A stretch of DNA of 9,715 bases from Thermoproteota archaeon. GTDB lineage: Archaea > Thermoproteota > Methanomethylicia > Methanomethylicales > Methanomethylicaceae. The position numbers and the translations under genes are program-made. The notes below the pieces were generated by a model. It was not told where the DNA came from. It did not search any database and was given only the letters and a program-made list of their open reading frames with translations. The DNA is taken from NCBI GenBank assembly GCA_030055545.1, contig JASFYK010000032.1, forward strand, positions 1 through 9,715. The letters run 5' to 3'. This document shows positions 1 through 5,729 of the stretch, piece after piece (position 1 is the first letter of the stretch; each line of letters begins with the position of its first letter).

Positions 1-286
1 TCGAGATCTCTGCCTCTGGAGGTATCAGGCCCTCGATGATCTTCTTGGCCTCCTCCGGCCTTTTGCGCGAGGAAGGATCCGCCCTTATTATAACGCGCTT
101 CTTGATCTCCCGGACTATCCGCTTTATCGGCTCGCTGTTCTCCAGCAAAAGATTGTGGTTCGTGACGTATACTACTATCGAGGGACCCTCGAAGTCGACC
201 TTCGTAAGTCCGGCTTCCTTCGGGATCTCCCTCTCTATCACTCCTTTTATCCATCCGAAAGTATCTACAGTACTCGAATTTACCAT
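1..286 (-). CDS. aCPSF1/FttA, archaeal beta-CASP ribonuclease and transcription termination factor (N-terminal KH part only)
   Basis: This is the first 95 residues of a protein that runs off the left edge. The family (aCPSF1/FttA) is an archaeal metallo-beta-lactamase/beta-CASP RNase that cleaves nascent RNA 3' ends and terminates transcription; N-terminal KH domains bind RNA. Seen here are the KH-region hallmarks EIPKEAGLTKVDFEGPSIVVY (residues about 20-40), then LLLENSEPIKRIVREIKKRV and an RADPS segment followed by PPEAEI. The nuclease domain lies outside the window. I chose ATG at 284-286 because AAGGTG lies 6 bases upstream; the reading frame stays open further up, but no better start was seen. 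It starts 32 bases after the psmB stop on the same strand, so co-transcription is likely. The psmB-aCPSF1 pairing recurs in archaea to my knowledge. Assignment rests on recalled N-terminal similarity only. Confidence 0.82.
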   Translation of the reverse strand, partial: MVNSSTVDTFGWIKGVIEREIPKEAGLTKVDFEGPSIVVYVTNHNLLLENSEPIKRIVREIKKRVIIRADPSSRKRPEEAKKIIEGLIPPEAEIS

Positions 287-318
287 CCGCTGCACCTTCT
301 TCTGATGCGGGAGGAGCG

Positions 319-969
319 CTATGCGAGAAGTTTTGCTATCTCAGAATCATTAAGCTCCTTTACACCACGCTCAGTAATTGTTACTATGTCTATGCCCTCC
401 CCGCTGCCCGGGTCCCGTTCGATCGAGGACCGGACCGCTTTCGCGACTACCGGAAGGGCATCAGCGACACGAGGGTCTTTCTTAAGGTTGGCCTCGAGCA
501 CCCCTATGGCGTAGGGCGAACCCGAGCCGGTGGTTATGAAACGCTCCTCGGTCAGCGAGCCGAACCAGTCCAAGACGTACATAGATGGCCCCCTCTCGTC
601 GTAACCCGCGATGATGAACTGGACGATGTACGGATAGTACCTTGAGCTGAAGAGTATGTTTGAGGCGAAGGTCGCGATGGACTTGGTTGTGACAGGCCCA
701 CGGTTCGTGAGCTTCATGAGCGAGATCTGGGACTTCAAGAAGTCCATTATCATCTGGGCGTCTGCGACCAGCCCTGCTATGGTAGCGACCCGCATCTCGT
801 CGAGCATAAAGAGCTTCCTTCCCCTCTTGTGTGCAACGTAAGTGCCTGAGGTTACTCTCCTGTCGGTTGCCAGCACTACGCCGTCGGCGCAGACCACGCC
901 GACAGTGGTGGTCCCATGCTTCAGCTTCTCGTACAGGACCTTCCTTTCGTTTAGCTCTTGGGGTAACAA
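319..969 (-). CDS. psmB: Proteasome subunit beta (20S core protease)
   Basis: Catalytic beta subunit of the archaeal 20S proteasome, an N-terminal-threonine hydrolase in the cytoplasm. The 216-residue product has a 19-residue propeptide ending in His-Gly, then Thr-Thr-Thr; autocleavage would expose Thr20 as the nucleophile. Counted from that Thr, the expected Asp17 (TDRR) and Lys33 (GRK) are present, and the Ser/Asp/Ser group falls at 130, 167 and 170 (GSGS, ERDPGSGEG), one residue later than the Thermoplasma numbering I recall. The GLVADAQ helix is also present. The open frame continues far upstream on this strand, but that part only mirrors egsA. The TTG at 967-969 is taken as the start because GGAGG precedes it by 8 bases and it gives a normal-length protein. 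A partner alpha subunit is not in the window. It is likely transcribed with the downstream aCPSF1 gene. Confidence 0.95.
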   Translation of the reverse strand: MLPQELNERKVLYEKLKHGTTTVGVVCADGVVLATDRRVTSGTYVAHKRGRKLFMLDEMRVATIAGLVADAQMIMDFLKSQISLMKLTNRGPVTTKSIATFASNILFSSRYYPYIVQFIIAGYDERGPSMYVLDWFGSLTEERFITTGSGSPYAIGVLEANLKKDPRVADALPVVAKAVRSSIERDPGSGEGIDIVTITERGVKELNDSEIAKLLA

Positions 970-977
970 ATCTTTTG

Positions 978-982
978 CCTCC
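978..982 (-). promoter_or_regulatory. Ribosome-binding site deciding the psmB TTG start
   Basis: GGAGG on the minus strand lies 8 bases before TTG 969-967. It is the only good Shine-Dalgarno match near the mature N-terminus, and it rules out the much longer upstream extension of the open frame as coding. Confidence 0.7.
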
Positions 983-1006
983 GCTGACGTGGGAGAATGA
1001 GCGAAG

Positions 1007-1016
1007 TTAAATAAAA
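1007..1016 (-). promoter_or_regulatory. Candidate TATA box for psmB
   Basis: The minus strand reads TTTTATTTAA. A start of transcription about 26 bases downstream would fall near 986 and give a leader of about 17 bases containing the GGAGG site. A second AT-rich block at 1031-1037 (TATTTAA on the plus strand) is an alternative for either divergent gene. The call rests on composition and spacing only. Confidence 0.4.
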
Positions 1017-1088
1017 CCAACAAATCCAAGTATTTAAGGGTTCCCTGACCTTGGAAACGGATGGATGGTCCGGAAGGACATTGGTTAA

Positions 1089-1097
1089 GATAAAATA
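1089..1097 (+). promoter_or_regulatory. Candidate TATA box for egsA
   Basis: GATAAAATA lies in the 187-base psmB-egsA gap. It would put transcription start near 1119 and leave a leader of about 38 bases before the egsA ATG. The TATTTAA at 1031-1037 is the competing choice and would give a leader near 100 bases. Confidence 0.33.
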
Positions 1098-1156
1098 GGT
1101 GTGGCAACCTTTTGATCAATGTGTTTGGCTCATCGGACCCGAAAGAGGTGCAGGCG

Positions 1157-2209
1157 ATGCACATCCATGCGATTAACCTCCCGAGGTTTGTTATCGTTGG
1201 GGACAACGTGTTACCGAAGATAGACGAGCTGCTGAGCAGGCTACTCGTCAGGGAGGACGTCCTGCTTGTCAGAGGGGAGGGGTTCACCAAGAACCCTGCT
1301 TCGTTGGTTAAGGAATACGTTATGGATATGGGGCTCCCAGTCCATGAGGTCTGCGTCTCAGCACCAACTGTCGACGTCGTCGGCGAGGTTGAGCGGGCTA
1401 TCAAGGAGACGAGGTCGTGCATGGTGATAAGCGTTGGGGGCGGGAAGATAATCGATGTCGCTAAGATCGCTTCCCACCGGCAGGGGATCCCTTTCATCAG
1501 TATACCAACCTCCGCGGCCCACGACGGGATAGCCTCGCCGATTGCCTCGATTAAGGACGGAAAGCTCTCGACGTCGGTGATGGCGCAGCCTCCGGTTGCT
1601 CTCCTGGCAGACATCCAGATAATTGCAGGATCGCCGAGGAGGTTCATAATAAGCGGCTGCGGTGACATCATCGCGAAGTTCACAGCGGTGAGGGACTGGA
1701 GGCTTGCACACAGGCTAAGGGGAGAGTACTACGGGGAGTACGCGGCCTCCCTCGCGCTCATGTCAGCCCAGCTCCTCAAGAGGAACGTCGATCTTATAGC
1801 GAGGGGGCTCGAAGTCGGGGTCAGGACGATTATAGAGGCCCTCATAAGCTGCGGCTATGCGATGTGCATAGCAGGAAGCAGCAGGCCGTGCAGCGGCTCC
1901 GAGCACCTCTTCAGCCATGCGCTTGAGAAGGTCAGCAAGAACGGATCGTTGCACGGTGAGAGGTGCGGCGTCGGGACCATCCTGATGATGTACATGCACG
2001 GGGGCGACTGGCAGGCGATCAAGACGGTGCTCAACAAGATAGGGGCGCCGACGACCGCGAGGCAGCTTGGCGTATCCGATGACGAGGTGCTGGAGGCGCT
2101 GACGATCGCTCATATGATGAGGCCCGACAGGTACACGATCCTGGGGGAGAGCGGGATCTCAAGGAAGGCTGCTGAAGACCTTGCGAGGATAACGGGTGTG
2201 ATAGACTGA
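1157..2209 (+). CDS. egsA: sn-glycerol-1-phosphate dehydrogenase [NAD(P)+]
   Basis: Reduces dihydroxyacetone phosphate to sn-glycerol-1-phosphate, the first committed step of archaeal ether-lipid synthesis; a cytoplasmic, Zn-dependent member of the iron-containing alcohol dehydrogenase/dehydroquinate synthase superfamily. The 350-residue protein has the N-terminal LPRFVIVGDNVL segment, the nucleotide-binding SVGGGKIIDVAK (GGG at 94-96), IPTSAAHDGIASP (116-128), and the three expected metal ligands Asp170 (GCGD), His250 (GSEH) and His266 (LHGER). The open frame extends 15 codons upstream to a TTG at 1112, but ATG 1157 is preferred: GAGGTG lies 6 bases before it and family members begin close to the LPR motif. 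Its stop shares one base with the next gene's ATG (TGATG), so the two are probably an operon and translationally coupled. Length is normal and no key residue is missing. Confidence 0.96.
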   Translation: MHIHAINLPRFVIVGDNVLPKIDELLSRLLVREDVLLVRGEGFTKNPASLVKEYVMDMGLPVHEVCVSAPTVDVVGEVERAIKETRSCMVISVGGGKIIDVAKIASHRQGIPFISIPTSAAHDGIASPIASIKDGKLSTSVMAQPPVALLADIQIIAGSPRRFIISGCGDIIAKFTAVRDWRLAHRLRGEYYGEYAASLALMSAQLLKRNVDLIARGLEVGVRTIIEALISCGYAMCIAGSSRPCSGSEHLFSHALEKVSKNGSLHGERCGVGTILMMYMHGGDWQAIKTVLNKIGAPTTARQLGVSDDEVLEALTIAHMMRPDRYTILGESGISRKAAEDLARITGVID

Positions 2210-2685
2210 TGTCCGAAGGCGGAATCAAGAGGCGAGAGATCGTAACATTCGTTGGCGACGTCCAAGCAAAAGTTGGATTCAGGTTTGTTGCGTCTCAGCC
2301 CCCGGAAGTCTGCAGGGGCTGCAAGCTCTTCTTGGCGTGCATGTCGAAACTCAAGCCCGGCAAGGTCTACGAGGTCGTCGAGTTGAAGGACAAGGAGCAC
2401 TACTGCCCTCTTTACGAGGGGACTGTGAAGGTCGTCAAGGTAGCCGAGGCCCCCGTCGAGGTGCTCGTGAAGTCAAACCTCGCAGTGGAGGGGGCGACTG
2501 TGGAGCCGTTGATCGAAGAGTGCGGAAAGAAATGCCCGCTCAAGGTCTACTGCTGCCCAGAGTGGGTGGAGCCAGGGAAGAAGGTTAAAGTCAAGATCTG
2601 TCAGGTCATCGAGGACGTCTCGGAGAGGGCGGTTTGCGGTAAAAAACTAAAAAAGGTTGCAGGAATGGCAATGGACGAGGCATGA
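2209..2685 (+). CDS. UPF0179 family protein, cysteine-rich, function unknown
   Basis: A 158-residue archaeal protein of the uncharacterised UPF0179 family, recognised by the FVGDVQAKVGFRF N-terminus, the CRGCKLFLAC block (Cys35, 38, 44), the YCPLYEGTVKVVKVAEAPVE segment (Cys66), an AVEGATVEP stretch, and a second Cys cluster at 105, 109, 115 and 116, with further Cys at 131 and 143. Spacing of the ten cysteines suggests metal or Fe-S binding, which is inference. There is no signal peptide or membrane segment. Its ATG overlaps the egsA stop by one base, indicating co-translation with the ether-lipid enzyme. A lipid-related role is possible but not shown. Its stop lies 10 bases from the stop of the convergent FKBP gene, leaving almost no room for separate terminators. 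Confidence 0.88.
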   Translation: MSEGGIKRREIVTFVGDVQAKVGFRFVASQPPEVCRGCKLFLACMSKLKPGKVYEVVELKDKEHYCPLYEGTVKVVKVAEAPVEVLVKSNLAVEGATVEPLIEECGKKCPLKVYCCPEWVEPGKKVKVKICQVIEDVSERAVCGKKLKKVAGMAMDEA

Positions 2686-2695
2686 TGGTGCCCGT

Positions 2696-3484
2696 TCATT
2701 CCTTTGGGGCACCCTCGATTGCCTTTGGCTCCTCGGAAGCTTCTGGTGCGCCTGCTGCCGTATCTTTTGCAGGCTCAGCCGCTGCCTCTGGCTTTGGCGC
2801 CTTGAGCACATAGGTCTCAATGAACTGAACGCTGGTCGCATCTGGGAAGTACTTGGATATCTCACGTGCCAGCCCCTTCTTAGCAAATTGTATGTCCTCG
2901 AGCACGAATGATTCCTCAGGCATCTCGATCGTTATGACGTTTCCGAGGCTGGTTATAAGGAACTTTTCCTTCGGTACGTTCCGGACCCTCCTGTGGATCA
3001 GCTCTCGGATCTTCTCTGCCTGGTCCTCGATTATTTTCCTGACGTAGAGCTTCGCCAGCAGCGTCCTGCCAGCCAGCGGGTGGTTGAAATCAATCGTGAC
3101 ACGCCCGCTCCCCACACTCCTGATGGTTGCGAGTGAGCCTCCAACTTCTATCCGGGCCCCGGCCTTTGGCGTCACGCCCTGGCGGGCCAGGTCGCGGGCT
3201 GGGACAATTCTCACCTTCGCGGGATCCCTCTCCCCGAATGCCTTCTCCGGAGGGACTTCGAACTCCTTTTCCGCTCCCTCCTCCATCCCCACGAGGGCTT
3301 CGTCTATCCCCTTTATCGTCCAGCCCTGGCCTACTGCAACAAGCCTGGGCTCGTAGATCTGGTCAGGGGCGTAAGCATTGTTCTCCTTTGCCTGATCCTC
3401 CATCGTGACATCGAAGACCTCCCCAGTCTCCTTCACCTTGAGGAGGTAGTCTATGAGTACGAAATCTCCACTCTTAATAGCCAT
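2696..3484 (-). CDS. FKBP-type (SlyD-like) peptidyl-prolyl cis-trans isomerase/chaperone with C-terminal extension
   Basis: Catalyses prolyl cis-trans isomerisation and probably acts as a cytoplasmic folding chaperone. In the 262-residue product the FKBP fold starts at residues 1-84 (GDFVLIDYLLKVKETGEVFD, then VGQGWTIKGIDEALVGM), is interrupted by an insert-in-flap chaperone region at about 85-128, and resumes with the SlyD-type FNHPLAGRTL signature (133-142). Residues about 153-226 form a second alpha/beta region (IIEDQAEKIRELIHRRV, then FLITSLGNVITIEMP) seen in the long archaeal FKBPs. Residues 227-262 are a low-complexity Ala/Pro/Glu/Lys tail, probably disordered. ATG 3484-3482 is chosen over GTG 3493 because a GGTGTG site sits just upstream at normal distance. 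It lacks the His-rich metal tail of bacterial SlyD. It converges on the UPF0179 gene. Confidence 0.93.
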   Translation of the reverse strand: MAIKSGDFVLIDYLLKVKETGEVFDVTMEDQAKENNAYAPDQIYEPRLVAVGQGWTIKGIDEALVGMEEGAEKEFEVPPEKAFGERDPAKVRIVPARDLARQGVTPKAGARIEVGGSLATIRSVGSGRVTIDFNHPLAGRTLLAKLYVRKIIEDQAEKIRELIHRRVRNVPKEKFLITSLGNVITIEMPEESFVLEDIQFAKKGLAREISKYFPDATSVQFIETYVLKAPKPEAAAEPAKDTAAGAPEASEEPKAIEGAPKE

Positions 3485-3519
3485 CAATGACACACCACAA
3501 ACGGCTAAACCAGATCTTC

Positions 3520-3526
3520 TTTAAAA
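3520..3526. promoter_or_regulatory. Candidate TATA element between FKBP and CYTH genes, readable on both strands
   Basis: TTTAAAA on the plus strand reads TTTTAAA on the minus strand. On the minus strand it would start transcription near 3497, about 12 bases before the FKBP ATG. On the plus strand it would start near 3549, about 29 bases before the CYTH ATG. It is the only good AT-rich block in this divergent gap. Confidence 0.42.
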
Positions 3527-3577
3527 TCTTTTGCCTGCCGCGGGGAAAGGGATTTACTTGGCGGCGAATACTTGCTC

Positions 3578-4144
3578 ATGGGGGCTTCCTGCTTGAACTA
3601 CGAGATCGAAGTCAAGGCGCCTGTGGAGGATGCCCTCGGGGTCGAAAGCAAGGTCAGGGAAAGCGGGGGCGTTTTCCTCGGCGAAAAGGCGCAGGTAGAC
3701 ATCTACCTCTCGCACCCCTGCAGGGACTTGAGGGAAGCGGACGAAGCCCTGAGGCTGAGGCTTGAGGGGGGAGGGTGCGTGGTCACTTTCAAGGGGGCGA
3801 GGTCGAGGGGGGATTTGAAGTCTAGGGAGGAGTTGGAGTTCGCAGTCGCGGACGGGAGTACGGCAATGGAGGTTTTCCTCAGGCTCGGGTTCAAGGTCGG
3901 GGCGAGGGTATGTAAGGTCAGGAGGGAGTACAGGCTACTCGGCGCAGGTGTGGCGATCGACAGGGTTGATGGCCTCGGAGATTTCATCGAGATCGAAGCG
4001 CCTGGGATCGGGAGCGAGTCGGAGAGATCGGCCCTGGTCGAGGGCGTGGCTGCCCTGATCGGGGTGAAGAAGGATCGCTTCACGACGAAGTCCTACGTCG
4101 AGCTGCTCGAGGCCCGGAGTTCACTGAGCAGGGAATCCATGTAG
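3578..4144 (+). CDS. CYTH-domain protein, CyaB/thiamine-triphosphatase-like
   Basis: CYTH proteins form an eight-strand tunnel that binds triphosphates; members include class IV adenylate cyclase (CyaB), thiamine triphosphatase and inorganic tripolyphosphatase. This 188-residue protein carries the defining ExExK signature (Glu9, Glu11, Lys13 in YEIEVK), a CyaB-type DIYLSHPCRDL stretch, EALRLR, TFKGAR, EELEF, a C-terminal RREYRL and AIDRVDGLGDFIEIE, and the terminal KSYVELL. The full set of charged tunnel strands appears present, so it is probably active, but the substrate cannot be read from the sequence. The start is uncertain: ATG 3578 is used; TTG 3572 and TTG 3593 (directly before NYEIEVK, with GGGGG upstream) are alternatives. 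Its last 52 bases overlap the HD-domain gene on the opposite strand. Confidence 0.88.
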   Translation: MGASCLNYEIEVKAPVEDALGVESKVRESGGVFLGEKAQVDIYLSHPCRDLREADEALRLRLEGGGCVVTFKGARSRGDLKSREELEFAVADGSTAMEVFLRLGFKVGARVCKVRREYRLLGAGVAIDRVDGLGDFIEIEAPGIGSESERSALVEGVAALIGVKKDRFTTKSYVELLEARSSLSRESM

Positions 4145-4719
4145 AGCCTGAGGATTGCCTCCCGTTCTCTTGCCATCCTCCTGCCAGTCGCCGTATGCAT
4201 CCCCTCGGAGAGGCGCAGGAGCTTCTCGGATATGTGTTCGGCTACCCGGGCGGCGGTGTAGCCCTTCTCCAAGTTGTACTGGACTGTCCTGTAGATCCCG
4301 ATTGCACCCATAGCATCCAGTCGGTCCGCATCGGAGAGCACCTTCGCCTCTAGGGACTGCGGGACGCGACCGCAGGTGTAGCTGTGGGAGGATATGGCGT
4401 CGCACACGGCCTTCAAGAAGGCCTCCGAGAACCCCTCCGACCTGAGGACTGCCTCGGCGTACTCGGCGCTCCTTCTTGCATGGTCGTCCTCGTCCCTCTT
4501 CGAGTCGTGGAAGAGGGCAGCCAGGTCGAGGATCTCCAGTACGGCTCCCTCCTCTAAGCCTATCCTCCGGGAGAGAGCGCGAACCCTCTGGACGTGCTCC
4601 CATCCGTGGCACCCGATTTCATTGAAGTGATGCCTGCAGAGCGCCTCGAGGGCTGGGACCAGCCTGTTGTAGAGCAGGATGTCGCGCTCAAGCCCTCTCG
4701 ATCGAGACGGCGACGCCAC
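4093..4719 (-). CDS. HD-domain metal-dependent phosphohydrolase, substrate unknown
   Basis: A 208-residue cytoplasmic HD-superfamily protein. The H...HD...D metal ligands are visible: His42 (GWEHVQRV), His71-Asp72 (ALFHDS) and Asp130 (KVLSDADRLDAMG), with extra histidines at 80 (DDHARR) and 112 (ISSHSY) that are typical of the six-helix hydrolase group related to predicted phosphohydrolases. C-terminal residues about 150-190 are helical and rich in Arg/Glu. The open frame reaches ATG 4743 and ATG 4725, but GTG 4719-4717 is chosen because a perfect GGAGGTG lies 7 bases upstream. This start lies inside the phosphoesterase gene and overlaps its end by 32 bases, so the two genes are almost certainly translated from one message. 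The 3' end overlaps the CYTH gene by 52 bases antisense. Confidence 0.88.
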   Translation of the reverse strand: MASPSRSRGLERDILLYNRLVPALEALCRHHFNEIGCHGWEHVQRVRALSRRIGLEEGAVLEILDLAALFHDSKRDEDDHARRSAEYAEAVLRSEGFSEAFLKAVCDAISSHSYTCGRVPQSLEAKVLSDADRLDAMGAIGIYRTVQYNLEKGYTAARVAEHISEKLLRLSEGMHTATGRRMAREREAILRLYMDSLLSELRASSSST

Positions 4720-5359
4720 CGGCATCCACCTCCACCAGCGCATAGTTCCCTTTCATCGCAGGGCCGGGGTTGAAGACTACTGTGTCTCCGATCCGCTCGA
4801 CGCCTGCTGCCTCGTGGATGTGCCCGCACTGGACAACGGCGGGCGAGATGGCCTCGATGAGTTCCCTTAGCCTCCTGCTCCCCACGTGCCGGCCGAACGA
4901 GGTCCTGTCCAGAGAAGTGCCATAAGGCGGGTTGTGCACCAGCAGGTAAAGACTGCTTGGTTCGGAATTGCATGATCCGAGGTTCTCCCTGATCCGGCTT
5001 ACGATTTCCTCTTCCTCCCTTTCGAAGGTGGTCCCGAACGGGGTGGGCGTGGATCCGCCTGCGCCCGTGAGCAGTAGGCCGCCGCATCGCTCGCACCTAT
5101 TCTCGAGCTGGATCGCCATCTCGGTTGACAGGTCCGACGCCTCCCGGGGGTCGCAATTGCCCAGCACAAAGAACACCGGTAGACCCGGCGCTCCGAGTGC
5201 ATCCAATATGCGCTTTACCTCATCCCTGTCGCCGTAGTGGGATACGTCGCCCGAGACGGTTATGGCGTCGATCTTTTGTGCCCCCAGGACCTTTTCCACT
5301 ATGGGACGCAGGCTCGAAAGCTTCCCGTGGATGTCCGAGAGGGCCAAGAACTTGACCAA
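4688..5359 (-). CDS. Metallophosphoesterase related to Icc-type phosphodiesterases
   Basis: A 223-residue calcineurin-like phosphoesterase. All dinuclear-metal motifs are present: SDIHG (Asp9, His11), GDVSHYGD (Asp38), GNCD (Asn68), VHNPP (His142) and GHIHE (His180, His182). The internal PTPFGTTFE segment, the TSLDRTSFGRHVGS segment and the terminal FNPGPAMKGNYALVEV are what I recall from the archaeal group of predicted phosphoesterases related to Icc (cAMP phosphodiesterase), so a phosphodiester substrate is likely but unidentified. The open frame begins at GTG 5371; TTG 5359 is preferred because GGTG lies 6 bases upstream and because the conserved VKFLALSDIHG block starts there. GTG 5371 and GTG 5368 remain possible. 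The HD-domain gene follows with a 32-base overlap. Confidence 0.9.
   Translation of the reverse strand: MVKFLALSDIHGKLSSLRPIVEKVLGAQKIDAITVSGDVSHYGDRDEVKRILDALGAPGLPVFFVLGNCDPREASDLSTEMAIQLENRCERCGGLLLTGAGGSTPTPFGTTFEREEEEIVSRIRENLGSCNSEPSSLYLLVHNPPYGTSLDRTSFGRHVGSRRLRELIEAISPAVVQCGHIHEAAGVERIGDTVVFNPGPAMKGNYALVEVDAGGVAVSIERA
4727..4733 (-). promoter_or_regulatory. Ribosome-binding site for the HD-domain gene, inside the phosphoesterase coding region
   Basis: GGAGGTG on the minus strand is 7 bases before GTG 4719. It sits inside the final codons of the metallophosphoesterase, which supports both the chosen GTG start and translation coupled to the upstream gene. Confidence 0.68.
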
Positions 5360-5397
5360 AAAGCTCACCACGCTCCCTGATTCAGCCGGTTCTGTCT

Positions 5398-5405
5398 GAT
5401 AAAAA
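5398..5405 (-). promoter_or_regulatory. Candidate TATA box for the phosphoesterase-HD operon
   Basis: The minus strand reads TTTTTATC. Transcription would start near 5375, giving a leader of about 15 bases that contains the GGTG site of the TTG 5359 start. This spacing makes GTG 5371 less likely because it would lie almost at the transcript end. Confidence 0.4.
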
Positions 5406-5436
5406 TGATCTCCGCCGAGCGGGCAAGTCAGATAGG

Positions 5437-5444
5437 CTTATCTA
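5437..5444 (+). promoter_or_regulatory. Candidate TATA box for hypC-hypD
   Basis: CTTATCTA sits about 26 bases before 5466, giving a short leader of about 15 bases that carries the AGGTG ribosome-binding site. It lies in the divergent gap with the phosphoesterase gene. Spacing is the only evidence. Confidence 0.33.
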
Positions 5445-5468
5445 ATGGATCAAGGGATTTATCAAGGC

Positions 5469-5473
5469 AGGTG
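5469..5473 (+). promoter_or_regulatory. Ribosome-binding site deciding the hypC GTG start
   Basis: AGGTG lies 7 bases before GTG 5481. It selects the start that places Cys at residue 2 of HypC, where the family requires it, and rejects the upstream in-frame ATG at 5445. Confidence 0.7.
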
Positions 5474-5480
5474 CTGGGAA

Positions 5481-5714
5481 GTGTGCCTAGCAGTCCCCGG
5501 GAAGGTAACAAGGATTGACGGCGAGAGGGCCGAGGTCGACATCGGAGGGATCAGAAGGGAGGCGTCGCTGGAGCTCGTCTCCGACCAGGGTGTCAAGATA
5601 GGGGACTATGTGCTGATCCATACGGGATACGCCATAACAAAGCTGGACGAGGCGGAGGCGGAAGAGATCCTTAAGGCTTGGAAGGACGTCGCCCGCGCCG
5701 AGCTCGAAGGATAA
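5481..5714 (+). CDS. hypC: [NiFe]-hydrogenase maturation chaperone HypC
   Basis: HypC is a small chaperone that, with HypD, holds the iron while its CN and CO ligands are built, then delivers Fe(CN)2CO to the hydrogenase large subunit. The 77-residue protein begins M-CLAVPGKV, with the essential Cys2, and continues as the expected OB-fold beta barrel (RAEVDIGGIRREASLELV, then GDYVLIHTGYAITKLDEAEAEE). The open frame extends upstream to ATG 5445, but GTG 5481 is the real start: it has AGGTG in front and matches the family's conserved N-terminus, where the Met is removed to expose Cys. HypD follows after 15 bases. No hydrogenase structural gene or other hyp gene is in the window. Confidence 0.96.
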   Translation: MCLAVPGKVTRIDGERAEVDIGGIRREASLELVSDQGVKIGDYVLIHTGYAITKLDEAEAEEILKAWKDVARAELEG

Positions 5715-5729
5715 AGCGGTGGTATCCCC

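Noticed and set aside
36..514. Two short plus-strand open frames over aCPSF1 and psmB
   Set aside because: Both are antisense to conserved genes and show no ribosome-binding site or protein family features.
1041..1080. Small inverted repeats in the psmB-egsA gap (TTCC/GGAA and GTCC-GGAA-GGAC)
   Set aside because: Four-base stems are expected by chance in this composition, and no RNA family or conserved spacing is evident.
970..1683. Long upstream extension of the psmB open frame, giving an apparent 454-residue minus-strand protein
   Set aside because: The extra part lies opposite egsA, has no recognisable domain, and a good TTG start with GGAGG yields the normal-length proteasome subunit.
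4560..5096. 178-codon minus-strand open frame across the phosphoesterase and HD genes
   Set aside because: It is an off-frame reading of the same strand, Arg/Gly/Pro-rich and without motifs; both real frames are explained.
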